A stretch of 64,000 nucleotides of DNA from Mactra quadrangularis (lineage: Eukaryota; Mollusca; Bivalvia; Venerida; Mactridae), in the NCBI GenBank assembly GCA_025267735.1, contig CM046295.1:7525270-7589269 (forward strand), in the 5' to 3' direction. Both the position numbers and the translations under genes were made by a program. Numbering within the stretch: the first letter of the stretch is position 1; every line of letters begins with the position of its first letter. This document shows positions 23,930 to 35,488 of the stretch, in pieces. Below the pieces are notes generated by a model that saw only the letters and a program-made list of their open reading frames with translations, was not told the DNA's origin and searched no databases.

Positions 23930-26455
23930 ATATGTATAAAAATTTAGAGATGAATAGTTGTGATATTGTGCATTTATCAACGTCGATTCCTGATTGTAAT
24001 AATTTATCGAACAATTATGGGAACTTATGTAATATTCTTTCCTCTGTTGCAAATGAAATATTTCCAAAGAAATCTACAAAACAATTTTTAAACCATATTG
24101 GAATGACTCACTTAATGAAAAAATGTGGCAAAAATGTGAACATTGGCGTAAGGCTGGAAGACCTAGAAACTTAAAATCGTCATTTTTTCGAGAATACAAG
24201 CGAGCAAAACGAATATTTCGACGGGAATATCGTAGAACTGTTAACCTTTATTTATCTGAACTTGATAAGCAATTAGAACATAAAGCAAAATCGAACAATA
24301 CTGGATTCTGGAAGGAAGTAAACTCTAGGAAACGTTCATCTGCAACAACCCTGGGAACGGGAATAGAATTATACGGTATTATGTATGTAGAGATCGTGAA
24401 AGTTAAACTGAACAATGGAAACGTTATTTTAGTTCTTTATATTCTCCACCTCAGAGTGAATTATTTGACAGTACCTGGAATTTTTATATTGAACAATATG
24501 TTAATGAGTTTTTTAATAGTATCTCGCCAGATCCAAAATGTACTGTAGCACCAGATACTGTGTCTCGTGCCATACAGACTCTACCAAAAGGGAAATCACC
24601 TGGAGATGATTTGATAATATATAAACACTTGATATACGCCGATCGAACATTTATCTCATCAGTTCTGGCTAATTTGTTTACTGCAATGCTTCGCAATGGA
24701 TACATTCCATCGGAACTTAAATGTGGTCTCATCACAACTTTACATAAAGGCGGAAAAAGTCTAAAACTAACCCGAATAGCCACAGAGCCATCACATTATC
24801 ATCTACTATATTGAAATTGTATTACTGGATCGTTGTCATGACAACATTTTATTAAAAATTAGTAAACAACAAGGTGGCTTTCAATCTAAGTTATGTTGTA
24901 TTATGACGTCATTTTCATTGAGAGAAAATTTACATTTTTCAAGAGAAAACAACTCGAAAGTATATCTATGTTTCTTAGATGGACAGACGGCATTTTACTT
25001 AGTATGGCACGATGGACTAATGTTTAAACTTATTGAAAGTGGTATTGACTCAACTACATTAATTGCTCTACGAGAATTGTATCATGGAGCCACGGGAAAA
25101 GTTAAATATAGAGGTCTTTGTTTAGAATCTTTTGACATCCGACAGGGTACCAGACAAGGTGGAAAAAGTTCGCCTCTTATGTGTATTTACTTTTCATCAA
25201 TGGTCTCATTGAAGAATTAGAAGAAAGTGGTTATGGAATGTGTTTTTATGATTTTAATATGTGTTCCCCAACAGTAGCAGACGATATGGTTCTTGTATCA
25301 GTATCTAAAGAAGGCATGGATGAAATGTTAAATATTTGTTATAACTATTCATGTAAATGCAGATATTTTATAACGTTGAAAAATGTGCTCTTGTAAATTT
25401 CAATAATCGAGCAACTAGTTCTACTGTTGAGTTCTCACTTGGTGATAAACATATTAATGAGTCAACAATGTATTTACATCTTGGAGTTAATATAGATCAA
25501 CATCTATCTTCGTCACAATCTATGAAAGATGCTAACATCAAACTCCATGGAACTTTTTTTTAATATCATTAACAGTGGAATGCATCCAACATCAATGTCA
25601 CCTTTAACCTTGAAATCTATCTATGAAAGTGTTGTTATTCCTAAAGCTTTATATGGATGTGAATTGTGGAATTTTTATTCAAAACGAGATATCAGTATGT
25701 TAGAAAAGGCGCAAAGATTTTGTATTAAACACATTCAGTCACTTCAACGAAATACAGACACTAGATTGACCCTTTCCTTATTGAATTGTGTATCAATTGA
25801 AGTAATGATAAACATAAAAAACTGAAATATTTTGGTCAATTCTGTATATTACCCTGGTTTTATCAGGCTAAAGAAATATTTGTTCATAGACTAATCCGTT
25901 TTGTTAATCGTGATCATCAAACGCGAGGATTCATACATGATGCATTCAGATTATTTCATAAGTACGAGAACTCGAATAATATTTTATGAATATATAGACA
26001 GTGGTTTGTTTCCATCTAAGCTTCAGTGGAAGAAAATTTTAAACATTCAGGTCTTTAAACATGAAAGATCTCTTTTGAGGAATCCTCTGTTAATCAACAT
26101 AAAGGATTCACTATTAACAAATATTGTAAGTGATGATAGTCTTAGTCCTATATGGTATATAGCTCGAGATACTGACATTTATATAATGAAATCTATATGT
26201 AAGACAATCATTCATGCTATTGCCACGCTTGTGTCAAAACAGTATAAGCGTACATGTGAAAAATGTTTACTCCTTACTGACAATATCATTATTCATAAAA
26301 TGTGCTTCTGTGATAAACTTCCTGATAAACGCCTTAAGTTGTGGGCAAGTATATTTGAACTAAACGGTCTCCCATGGTTCTTATCCTTCATTCAGCTGAA
26401 TTGCAATGATCAGTGCTGGGAAATATTACGAATTGCTACTGTCAGTGATCATTAA
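23930..26455 (+). pseudogene. Non-LTR retrotransposon reverse transcriptase, multiply frameshifted
   Basis: LINE ORF2 remnant, 5'-truncated beside the CT tract. In order: a basic pre-RT region (REYKRAKRIFRREYRRTVN); the palm start (LPKGKSPGDD near 24585); motif A (VYLCFLDGQTAFYLVWHDGL near 24960), keeping the LD aspartate but with Tyr where AFD is usual; the RQGTRQGGKSSPLMCIYF motif near 25140; the catalytic box VADDMVLVS near 25273 (normally YADD); a thumb region (SVVIPKALYGCELWNF near 25630); and a C-terminal tail to 26455 with Cys/His residues. Frameshifts or stops break the frame at least eight times, for example near 24170, 24370, 24810, 25190 and 25390. It resembles CR1/L2-type elements. 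It cannot make a working enzyme. Confidence 0.9.
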
Positions 26456-26872
26456 AACTGTCGCAGCTTGAATATTTTGTTCCAAATTAGATTTCTTGTT
26501 AATTAGAGTAATATGTGGTGAGGTATGGTCATACATAAATAATACTGTAGAATACTAAATTCTGTATAAGTACATGTACATGTAATGTTGTTATATAGGT
26601 TTCATCTATTATGTAATAGTATGCTGTGTATAGTATATTTTCATACGTGTTTATTCATACATCTACTTGGATTCTATTTAATATACTGAATTTCATATAA
26701 TGTACATATATTATACATATGCATAACCTTGTAAATGTGTTATTATCTCTATAATGGAGGATTTAATAAATATATATGTTATATTTAGAAATTTATCTTT
26801 CAATACCTTTAAACATACTGCAATCTTCAGTTTAGGAAAATATTTAATTTTAATCTGCTTTCACATATGCCT
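26456..26872. other. AT-rich 3' flank of the LINE
   Basis: No poly(A) tail is evident. It may include the element's 3' untranslated region; nothing else is recognised. Confidence 0.4.
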
Positions 26873-27204
26873 CAGTCCCATAAAACCGTGGCTTGTTGCG
26901 GACCCGTACGTGCAGACAGCTGTAGATCGTGGGAAGCCTTGACGGTACGCTCATGGTACAAAACAACACGCCCGTACAGAGCTGTAGCTGGAAGATATGC
27001 AAGTTTGATTCATACTCGGTCACGATTTTGTTCACGAATTGAAATTGAAACCAATACGTGTATCCTAGGCTCATCTCACGGACTCTGCCAAAAACGTAAC
27101 AGTACGTACGGGTACGCAAGAGTTCGTACGGGTCCTTGCGGAGTTTGATCGCACGGCGCCCGTACGGTGCCCTCATCACGGCTATTTTTATGTTTATGGG
27201 ACTG
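26873..27204. mobile_element. MITE with cagtcccataaa ends and cgtacgg-rich interior
   Basis: The ends cagtcccataaaaccgtg and, reverse-complemented, cagtcccataaacataaaaa(tagccgtg) form imperfect terminal repeats. The interior is rich in gtacgg/ccgtac words, like the subterminal regions of the Harbinger element at 43925-51670. No target duplication was seen. The two long frames over it (93 and 133 codons) lack any motif. Confidence 0.65.
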
Positions 27205-27469
27205 TAGCTTAAGATATACAATAAATAACATAAACATATTTTAGTGAACATTTTATGTGTTTATAAGTGTTTTCCCTAAAAAGTGTTTGAAATATTTTTC
27301 CTTAAAGGTTTTAGAAAAATTAATATAAAACACGCCTGTACCAGTTAAATATATATTTGTTTGAGATAAATCTATTGATTCTGTATAACAAACACCTTAT
27401 TGTTTTATCAGCCTTGCTTTAAACTAAATTTCAAAAACCCATGCATATAAATAAACAATAACTTATTCT

Positions 27470-28310
27470 CAAAATTATAAATCAACCATAGATATCGAGG
27501 GGTTACAACCAGAACCAGCTATGTCCATATTTTGAAATTTTTCAGGAGGAACATTTATCTGTTTCATATGATAAAAATGATATTTCGAAAATTCAACGCA
27601 GTGGATATATTCATTTTAATGTCATTGACAATATGATATATGTTTTTTAACATTATCTTCATTAATATAGTCACAAATAGCTAAAATTGTTCTGGCTCTG
27701 AAAATAGGCACTTAAATATGTAAAACATTCGTGCCAAAACATGCTATAAGCAGATAGCTGGTTTTGGTTGAAAGAAATTTTTAATCTCTGTTCAAAACTA
27801 ATTCAGGGCTTGAATTTAAGCTCGCATACTCGCAAAATGCGAGTGGATTTCGAAAATTGCGAGTTACTTTTATTTTAACTCGCAAATTTTCGCGAGTTAA
27901 AATCGCCAAAAACATTTTACTGTCTAAACTAATAAGGCTAAAATCAGCATTGAAACGGCCAGATAGATTGATAGTTGGGATATTTTGTCTATCACGTAAT
28001 AACGCCCTTGATCTAACTAGGCTAGCACTATGTTGTTTTTATACTGCACATATGAATAGTTACTATGTATGCTATTAAAATTTGAAGAAAAAATGTGAGC
28101 GATAATTTTCATTTTGCGAGTTGAAATAAAATCAACTCGCAAAAATTTGCGAGTCCAATTTTTTGTTAAATTCGAGCCCTGCTAATTGTGCCAAAACATG
28201 CTATAAAAAGACAGCACCCATTTACACTTATATTGGTTTGACATAAATTGTGCCAAAACATTCTACATCTATATACGGATAGGTTGTATTGGCATAAACA
28301 CTAAGAATAG
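27470..28310 (-). repeat. Decayed repeat of gccaaaacatgctat words (inverted relative to 38600-38960)
   Basis: Words such as gccaaaacatgctataag, agctggttttggttgaaag and gtgccaaaacatgctataaa recur here, interrupted by the MITE at 27804-28181. The reverse complements appear at 38600-38960. Confidence 0.5.
27804..28181. mobile_element. hAT-like MITE, 378 bp, 6-bp target duplication
   Basis: The ends are cagggcttgaatttaagctc and, reverse-complemented, cagggctcgaatttaacaaa. The 6-bp word ctaatt lies immediately outside both. Subterminal ctcgcaaa/tttgcgag words repeat several times. A partial copy is at 15985-16215. Confidence 0.8.
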
Positions 28311-28357
28311 AATATAGCAAATAAACGGGACCAGAACGTGTCACAAGCTTATAGCTG

Positions 28358-29800
28358 TGTTGAACCTTGTTTTTCACAACCCTTGTTTTTCACAACTTGT
28401 GAAAAACGCGGCCGCAATTTTCACAACTTGTGTGAAAAACACGTTAGCATACAAATTTCATACGAGCATAGAAACGCATTTTTCACAACTTCAAATGTGA
28501 CGAAAAAAGTGTTTGAAAGTATTGAGTTTTTTGGTACCAACGCGTTTTTCACACATTTCATTTTTAAGTTGCCAGTCGTGAGTAAATAAGTAGTTGGGTT
28601 ATAAGGAAGAAAATTATTTATTTTCGTGTCATGTGTTATGACAACATTACAAACATAAAAAGAGTATTTACAGATGAAACCCCGACCCAGACGGACTGTA
28701 AGTCACCAACTGCTCACATGATAGGTACATGTATGTACAATATAAAGTCAAATATATGATATAAATACATGAACATACAGATTAACAGTATCAAGGGTAT
28801 ACGACGTATAGTTGAATAGAACAGAACAGAGCGAAAACTTTATTTAACCAAAGTTTTATATAGCATGGCATTATTACAGTATTGATTTTCTTCAAAACAT
28901 CACCATTTTAAAAATCTATTTGAAAATTCCATTCATAATTCAGTATAAGCACTGCAATGAAGTAAATAGTGAGTCTCTGGTTCTATAGAGCTTTTGTCGA
29001 TTAAAACAAAGATTGTCAAGTATTATAGTAACAAATACTTTAGTTGAACAAATGATACATGTACTTATAAATCGTTCAAATGCCTAGGAAACATTTAGTT
29101 ATGTTCTGTTCTGTTTTTGTTCTATGATAATAGTAAAACAAAACAGTCTGCTGTGAAAGTGACATAATTTTAGAAAAGTTAAAGAGGAACATTGAATTAC
29201 ACTATCGAAAGTAGGATGCTAGGGCCTAAGTGCTTACTAGAGGCATTATAGTAATTACTGAGGACAATGAAACTGTAAATTGTAATTGTGCTTGAGCAGT
29301 TGCTATGGACCTCGAGGCGATTGCTTTGGATACAAAACTTGGTAATACAGACAATATAACAGTACCATTGGTCATGTGTGCTCATGTACCTTAAGATGGC
29401 TTATCTATGTGCTAGAGTGGTTGCTTGAACCTAAAGGTGGTTAAATAATGCGTAATACCGGCTTATTGAAGACCTTGGTGTGTTGTGACATCTTGCGTCC
29501 ATATTACGACGTCAACCATTTAAATAAAATATTAATTTTGAAAATAACTAAAACATTAGTTTTGTTATCATATACTTTAAGATATACAATGATATTGACC
29601 CATGTTGTGAAAATTGCGTTAGGACTAAAAATCGAAAAAAATGTCTAACGTAATTTTCACAATGCTCATTTGTGAAAAACGCGTACGCAATTTTCACAAC
29701 TTGTGAAAATTACTAACGTGTTTTTCACAAGTTGTGAAAATTGCGGCCGCGTTTTTCACAAGTTGTGAAAAACACGGGTTGTGAAAAACAAGGTTCAACA
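28358..29800. mobile_element. Palindrome-chain transposon, family P, copy 1
   Basis: The terminal repeats are tgttgaaccttgtttttcac on the left and the same sequence reverse-complemented on the right. Both ends are chains of short palindromes (ttttcacaa..ttgtgaaaa) linked by gcggccgc or gcgtacgc centres. The interior shares cgacccag, gtcaccaact and aagtgagtctctg words with copy 2 at 34094-36615. It carries no intact gene. Superfamily not recognised. Confidence 0.8.
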
Positions 29801-30004
29801 GAGCATCTTTGGGACCAACTTCACCGAAGGGTTTATGACGGCAGACGTGACGTCAATAACCTGCAGCAACTTATACAAGCACTGGCTGAGGAGTGGGATG
29901 CAATACCTTAGTACATAATCAAGCATTTAATACGGAGTATGAGACGTAGATTTATGTCAAGCTGTGCTCGATGCAGAGGGAGGACATACCCGCAACTGAG
30001 TTAG
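29801..30004 (+). pseudogene. Tc1-type transposase C-terminus, fragment
   Basis: The frame reads EHLWDQLHRRVYDGR, then LQQLIQALAEEWDAIP, an amber stop, then LIRSMRRRFMSSCARCRG. It matches the end of Tc1-like transposases (the EHxWD block carrying the last catalytic acid, then the E-W-I-P and SMRRR tail). It starts abruptly at the right end of the family P element, so the upstream part is missing. Confidence 0.8.
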
Positions 30005-30268
30005 ACGCGACTTTCATTTTCGAGGTGGTCGTCTTGTTTTGTGGAGTTGATCCGTTTATGCTTAGATTCCGTACTTGCAAAGAAAAATCCTGTTTTCTTA
30101 TATGATATCTAAAATCATGTAAAATTTTCATATTTGTAAGTGTTTTCATTTTTTTTTAAATTAGGTTCATATAAGTGGTAAGTTTTCATTGACGCCTTGT
30201 ATAGTTCAGTATACTACTCGTATTAATCGCTACACATGTATATAATCTAATTTTATTAAAACTCGTTT

Positions 30269-30930
30269 TAGCTCACCTAATCACAAAGTGCTCAAGGTGA
30301 GCTATTGTAGGGGTCTGACCAATGTGCGTGCGTCCGTGCGTCCGTGCGTCCGTGCGTCCGTCGTTAACAATTTCTTAAAAAATTATTGTCAAAAACCATA
30401 CGGTCTACAGTTATTAAATTTGGCATGTAGCATCACTAGAAGGTGCTTTACAAATATATTATCAAATTATGCCTCAGGTGTCAAAATTGGCCCTGCACCA
30501 GGGGTCAACAGATAACACTAAGGAAATGTTAAAAATCTACTCTAAAACTACAAGGCCTAGAGTTTTGATATTTGGCATGTAGCATCACGAGGTGCATTAC
30601 AAAGATTGTTCAAAATATACCTATGCAGTCAAAATTGGCCTCGTCCAAAGGTGTCACAAGATTTACATGGAGTTATGTAAGGAAAATTATTGTTTAAAAA
30701 ATCTTCTTCTCAAAAACTACTAGTCATAGAGATTTCATATTTGATGTGTGGTATTATCTTGAGGTCTTCTACAAAGAAAGTTCAAAATATGCCCCCTGGG
30801 TTGAAAATTGGCCCCACCCTGGAGGGGGTGACTGTTTTCATTAGCTTAAACTGTTGACAATCTTTTTTAAATGTCCTAAGCATCTAGTTCTCAAGTGAGC
30901 GGTCCAGTGTCCTCAGGACTCTTTTGTTTA
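30269..30930 (+). repeat. Molluscan-type dispersed repeat with hairpin head and three internal units
   Basis: Begins with a hairpin (gctcacct...aggtgagc), then a gtccgtgc run (30323-30361). Three ~150-bp units follow, each with aaaactac, tttggcatgtagcatcac and caaaattggcc words, and the end is caggactcttttgttt. This architecture is common in bivalve genomes (known from memory). It is non-coding. Confidence 0.75.
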
Positions 30931-32862
30931 ATGTATGATTGAATAGAAAATTTCCGAAAATATTCATTTATCCCTTTTTGACAGTAAGGCTATTCTTTAG
31001 TTAGATTGACTCGCCAAGTTAAACAGTTCACCGATGTATGCTGACATGTCAATATTTGTAAAATATGCTGTTTTTTACAAGACGTTCCTGTTGAAAGATT
31101 CAACATTGTTAACTTCGGAACAATATTTCAGCATTACATGGACCAATTTGTCATGACTGTTTACGTATGGACCAAAATGGTAATTGTTCAAATGCTATGC
31201 AATGTTCATACGGAGATGTAAGTATTTTAATTACAATACAATAATTGCAATAAGGTATGAGTTATGGTGGGACACGGTCGTAAATTCAGTTTCTGTGATT
31301 TATCACACTCCATTGATCATGATGTCAGACTTCTTAAAGCATCTAGACAAATCTTTTTATTAAAAGGAATTTTTTACATAAACTTGTGTTTGTAAATTCT
31401 GAGTATTGATATATAGACAATATACAATAGTTATTATTGTTTCGATTCAGATATGTTCAAATGATTCCTAACACAGCATCAAGACCTAGTTGCCAAACAA
31501 TTATTAGTTGTTCGAAGAACAACTATATACGCCTATTTTGAGAAATCAGTATAGCTAGCTTACTACAAAAATCTACTTTTTTGAGGTACATAAAGGAACT
31601 CAACTCTTCAAGCACGTGTATTACTGAGAAAGGTTTTAATAATTAATATTGTAATAATTACATTTAACCAAACACTGAAAATATATACAACAGAGATTCC
31701 CTGTGGTGAACCCCAATCTGAAAAGGCGTGACGCATTAATTCCTCATTCTATACGTAGACAATAAAACATATCTTGGCTCAGACGCTTAACTAATATCGC
31801 ACAACAACAACGCACAGGAAGTAGTTCGGCGTATACATGGATATAAAACTGTTGTATGTTTTTTCCTTTTTAAAGATATAATCATGATGATTAAATTGTA
31901 AAAAAATGCATGCTATTAACTTCAGGAATACTTATCCATAGATACGAAGTACTTTCAAACCTCAATTGGGGTATTATCCGTAGCGTATCCTTATTTCGTT
32001 TTCAAAGGTCTGTGTAATGATTGACAGATGTAAACACTTTCTTATGGAGATTAAATGGCCAGCATAAAAGTTTTTTTTAACGTGCATATTAATTTTTAGA
32101 TAGCAAAATCACATTGCGAAATCTCAAAAACATATTTCATTTATTCAGTACATGTAAAAATTGTCACGTAGTTTCAGGTATTTAGACAGTTTTACCCACG
32201 ATGCTTAGCGTAGTATCGTACTGACCAGCTAGTTTATGTTGAACTCTTTTAAATATAGATCAATGGATGGGAAATTACAGATTATTAGGATTATTGGTCA
32301 AATAGTTCCACGTTGTATTTTTCTCATAGCTCTGAAATTGGTGATTAATTTAAGTTAAAAGTTCCTTTGCAAATTTAGGAACACTTATCATTACTTGAAA
32401 ATTACTTATTATAAGTTAAATGCAGTTACGCCGTGTGTGACACTATTGAATGTATACAGGTGGTTCTGTTAAATATTAGTAACATATACACTTATTTTTT
32501 ATGAACATTCAAATGTATATCCCTGTACTCCTCTATGGTTATTATACCTGTGCAATTATAGAAGTACGCATTTTAATTTATTTCTAAATTAGCTTTACCT
32601 GAACATTGGGATATCGGTTTTTATTTGTTCGGGACGTCAGTCCTGAACAAATATATATACCGTATTTCACACCCTTTCCCACTTTGAATATTTACCGAAT
32701 CCAGAAGTAGTCCCTCAGTATATAAGTATAGAGCAATTCAAAATGATCGTCTGCTATGACAGGCGCAATAATTCCTGAAATACACTTGTTAATAGGTTTA
32801 TACTGAAGCGCATGTATAATAGCTTATGATTTAAGCGTCTCAGTTGAGCTCTTTACGTCGCA
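30931..32862. other. AT-rich, no gene seen
   Basis: Only small stems are visible, for example atttgttcgggac...gtcctgaacaaat near 32622-32653. Confidence 0.4.
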
Positions 32863-33499
32863 TTATGTAATAGAATGGTATACATTTATTTCATGGGTGT
32901 TTGGGGAACAGTCAAAACTATTGTCCCTGATACCGAGGGATAATAGTTTTGACTGTTCCCCAAACACCCATGCAATAAGTGTTTTATTACCTAATGCAAG
33001 AACAGATATAACATGGCAATAAAGATAGTTTCAGAAACGTGTGCTTAGCGAGTCCCGATTCTCAGCAAAAGTTCGAGACCCCTCTCTTCAATGTCTTCAA
33101 ACCGCGACATATCGTAGATATTTTCAACAGAATTTACTTTTTTTCTACTTTTCGTTTGGTAACTCTAAAGACGCTTGCAATGATCTCGCTCATTGGACGC
33201 TTGGAGTTTTTTAATGCGGTTACTTCCCTTGGCCTTGCACTCCATGAAACAGTTCGCACGTGAGGGCAACAGTTCGCACGCGAGGGCAACAGTCAAAACT
33301 GTTTCATGCGCAGTGGCGTTGCGCAGTAAAACATAACAGGTTTAATCCGGTTTCACTCAGAATAGTTGAAAAACAGTTAAAAATAGCAAATTGACATTTA
33401 TATAGAGCATTAGGTAATAATATAAACTATTCCGTCACGACTCGTCGTTTGTGCCAGTTGTCAGTAGAGATGTTACATCATCTTATGTAATAGAATGGT
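32863..33499. other. Possible ~600-bp insertion flanked by 17-bp direct repeats
   Basis: ttatgtaatagaatggt occurs at 32863-32879 and 33483-33499. The interval contains the hairpin at 32892-32972 and a 74-codon plus frame (33039-33263) with no recognised motif. Confidence 0.5.
32892..32972. repeat. Long hairpin, ~31-bp arms
   Basis: catgggtgtttggggaacag, continuing tcaaaactatt, is mirrored exactly at 32942-32972, with a short extra stem in the loop (tccct...aggga). Confidence 0.9.
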
Positions 33500-34093
33500 T
33501 CTGTAGGAAAAGTTTAAAGATCGTAGTTGATGACTTTGGATAATGTCTGATTAGTAGACTTTATTTATTTAAACATACAGATGCAGCAGAATAAATGTGC
33601 ATAAATGATTACTTTAAAGCAGCAATTATTGTACGACCCACTTAAATTGTTGTGTTTGTGCGAAAACAAATCAAATGTTGTGTTCGCCTGTCCGGTTAAC
33701 ATGCTGTATCTGTAGGTCGATTGTTTGAAGTGTTTTGAACCGGAACAATGCTGTTCTACCTATAAAACTAATATCACTGAACTGTTCTTTGTGTACAAAC
33801 GTTGTTGGAGCCGGGAATCTCATTTTACTTTTTAAAGCGGAACAAATTTAGTACCTTCAGCGCTTTGATTTGATTATTCAGTGAAAATTGGATTTTCATG
33901 TATACTTTATTTTAGTACATCATTTTGAAGATACATTTCCTACAACGAAAGCTCTGCAGTCTATGTTTCAAGAAACGAAATCTTATTCTACGTATTTTTT
34001 TTTACATTTTTAGCACATTAAGTGACCGAAGCATAACGTGTTTTCTATGTCGAACAACTCCGGTGCCTTTGGTGCTTTGATTATATATAGCTT
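33500..34093. other. No gene seen
   Basis: AT-rich flank of the family P copy 2; nothing recognised. Confidence 0.4.
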
Positions 34094-34522
34094 TGTTGAA
34101 CCTCATTTTTCACAACCCACTTGTGTGAAAAACGCGTTAGCATACAAATTTCATACGAGCATAGAAACGCATTTTTCACAACTTCAAATGTGACGAAAAA
34201 AGAGTTTGAAAAATTTGAGTTTTTTGGTACTAACGCATTTTTCACACATGTAATTTTTTAGCTGTAAGTTAGTAAGTAAATTATTTATTTTCGTGACATG
34301 TGTTATGGCAGTATTACAAACATGAAAACAACATGAGTATTTACAGATAAACAGCCGACCCAGTGGGTCTTCATGTCACCAACTGATTCACATACCATAT
34401 AAAGTTAAATATATGATATAAATACATGTATATACAGATAAACAGTATCAAGAGCACACGTACGGCGTATCGGTTGTATAGTATTGATTTTCGTTAAAAA
34501 CATCATCATTTGAAAAATTGGC

Positions 34523-34714
34523 TTAAAATTCAGTTCTTAATTCAGTATAAGCACTACAATGAAGTAAAAAGTGAGTCTCTGATTCTATAGAACCTTGATC
34601 ACATAAAATACATAGTCTCTCATTTTGTGAGCTGTGTTTCTCTAGATTCGGAATTTTAGGCTGCCCTCTTTTAAGAGGGGCGGTACAGAAGCAGAGTACC
34701 CTTCCCCTTGTCAA
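34523..34714 (-). pseudogene. LINE C-terminal zinc-knuckle fragment inside a DNA element
   Basis: The minus frame contains RLCILCDQGSIESETHFLLH followed by CSAYTELR. The CxxC...H....HC spacing is the zinc-binding motif near the C-terminus of many non-LTR retrotransposon polyproteins. No reverse transcriptase domain lies upstream. The matching stretch of family P copy 1 (28880-29010) lacks the CxxC part but keeps the flanks, so the fragment belongs to the family and was shortened there. Confidence 0.65.
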
Positions 34715-34932
34715 AGGTTGGAGCTTTTGTCCATTAAAACAAAGGTTTTCAAGTATAATAACAAATACCTTTGTTGTACAATTGATACTTATATATCGTT
34801 TAACTACCTTGGAAACATTTTATGCTTTAGAAAAGAAATATAATAATTTAAAGATTTCATGAACAGAACATAACAGAAGTTCACAGAAGTTTTCACAACC
34901 TGTAAAAAGACAAATTTTGTGAAAAATGAGGT

Positions 34933-35337
34933 TCAACGTTTGTTACAACCCGTTTTGTAATAAAAAACCGAATCGTAATAAATATTACAAAACGGGTTAT
35001 TACAAAAGTAGTTGAACATACAAACCCATTTTGTAATAAAAACCCGAAATGTAATAAAGTGTCAAGTTGTATTAATTTTATTATAAAATATAGTTAGATA
35101 CTTTAAATTACTGATAAAGAAAGACAATAATGTTTAACAAGCAAACATTCAATGTTTAAATAGATAAATTACTTACATTTCGCCATGTTAATTTGAAGAT
35201 TTCGACCGAAAAACAAATTGTCATATTTTATTGCAAAACGAGTTATTACAAAAATGGTTGAACATACCAACCCTTTAATAATAAATTATTATTACAATTA
35301 GGGTTTTTATTACATAACGGGTTGTAACAAACGTTGA
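34933..35337. mobile_element. Nested element N, 405 bp, acaacccgttttgtaat ends
   Basis: The ends tcaacgtttgttacaaccc and its exact reverse complement are followed by internal gttttgtaat/attacaaaac words in both orientations. It lies inside family P copy 2. Confidence 0.8.
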
Positions 35338-35427
35338 AATAACCACGGGCGTAATTTTTACAGGTTGTGAAAAATGCGTACGCGTTTTTCACAGGTTGTG
35401 AAAAACACGGTTTGTGAAAAATGAGGT

Positions 35428-35488
35428 TCACCGTTGAACCTCATTTTTCACAGAACGCGTTTTTCACAACCTGTGAAAAACAAGGTTC
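35428..35488. mobile_element. Miniature family P copy, ~60 bp
   Basis: Just the two family P ends (ttgaacctcatttttcacag and aacaaggttcaaca) joined around one palindrome. Confidence 0.6.

Noticed and set aside
26850..27251. 133-codon minus frame and 93-codon plus frame
   Set aside because: Both lie on a MITE with inverted ends and have no motif.
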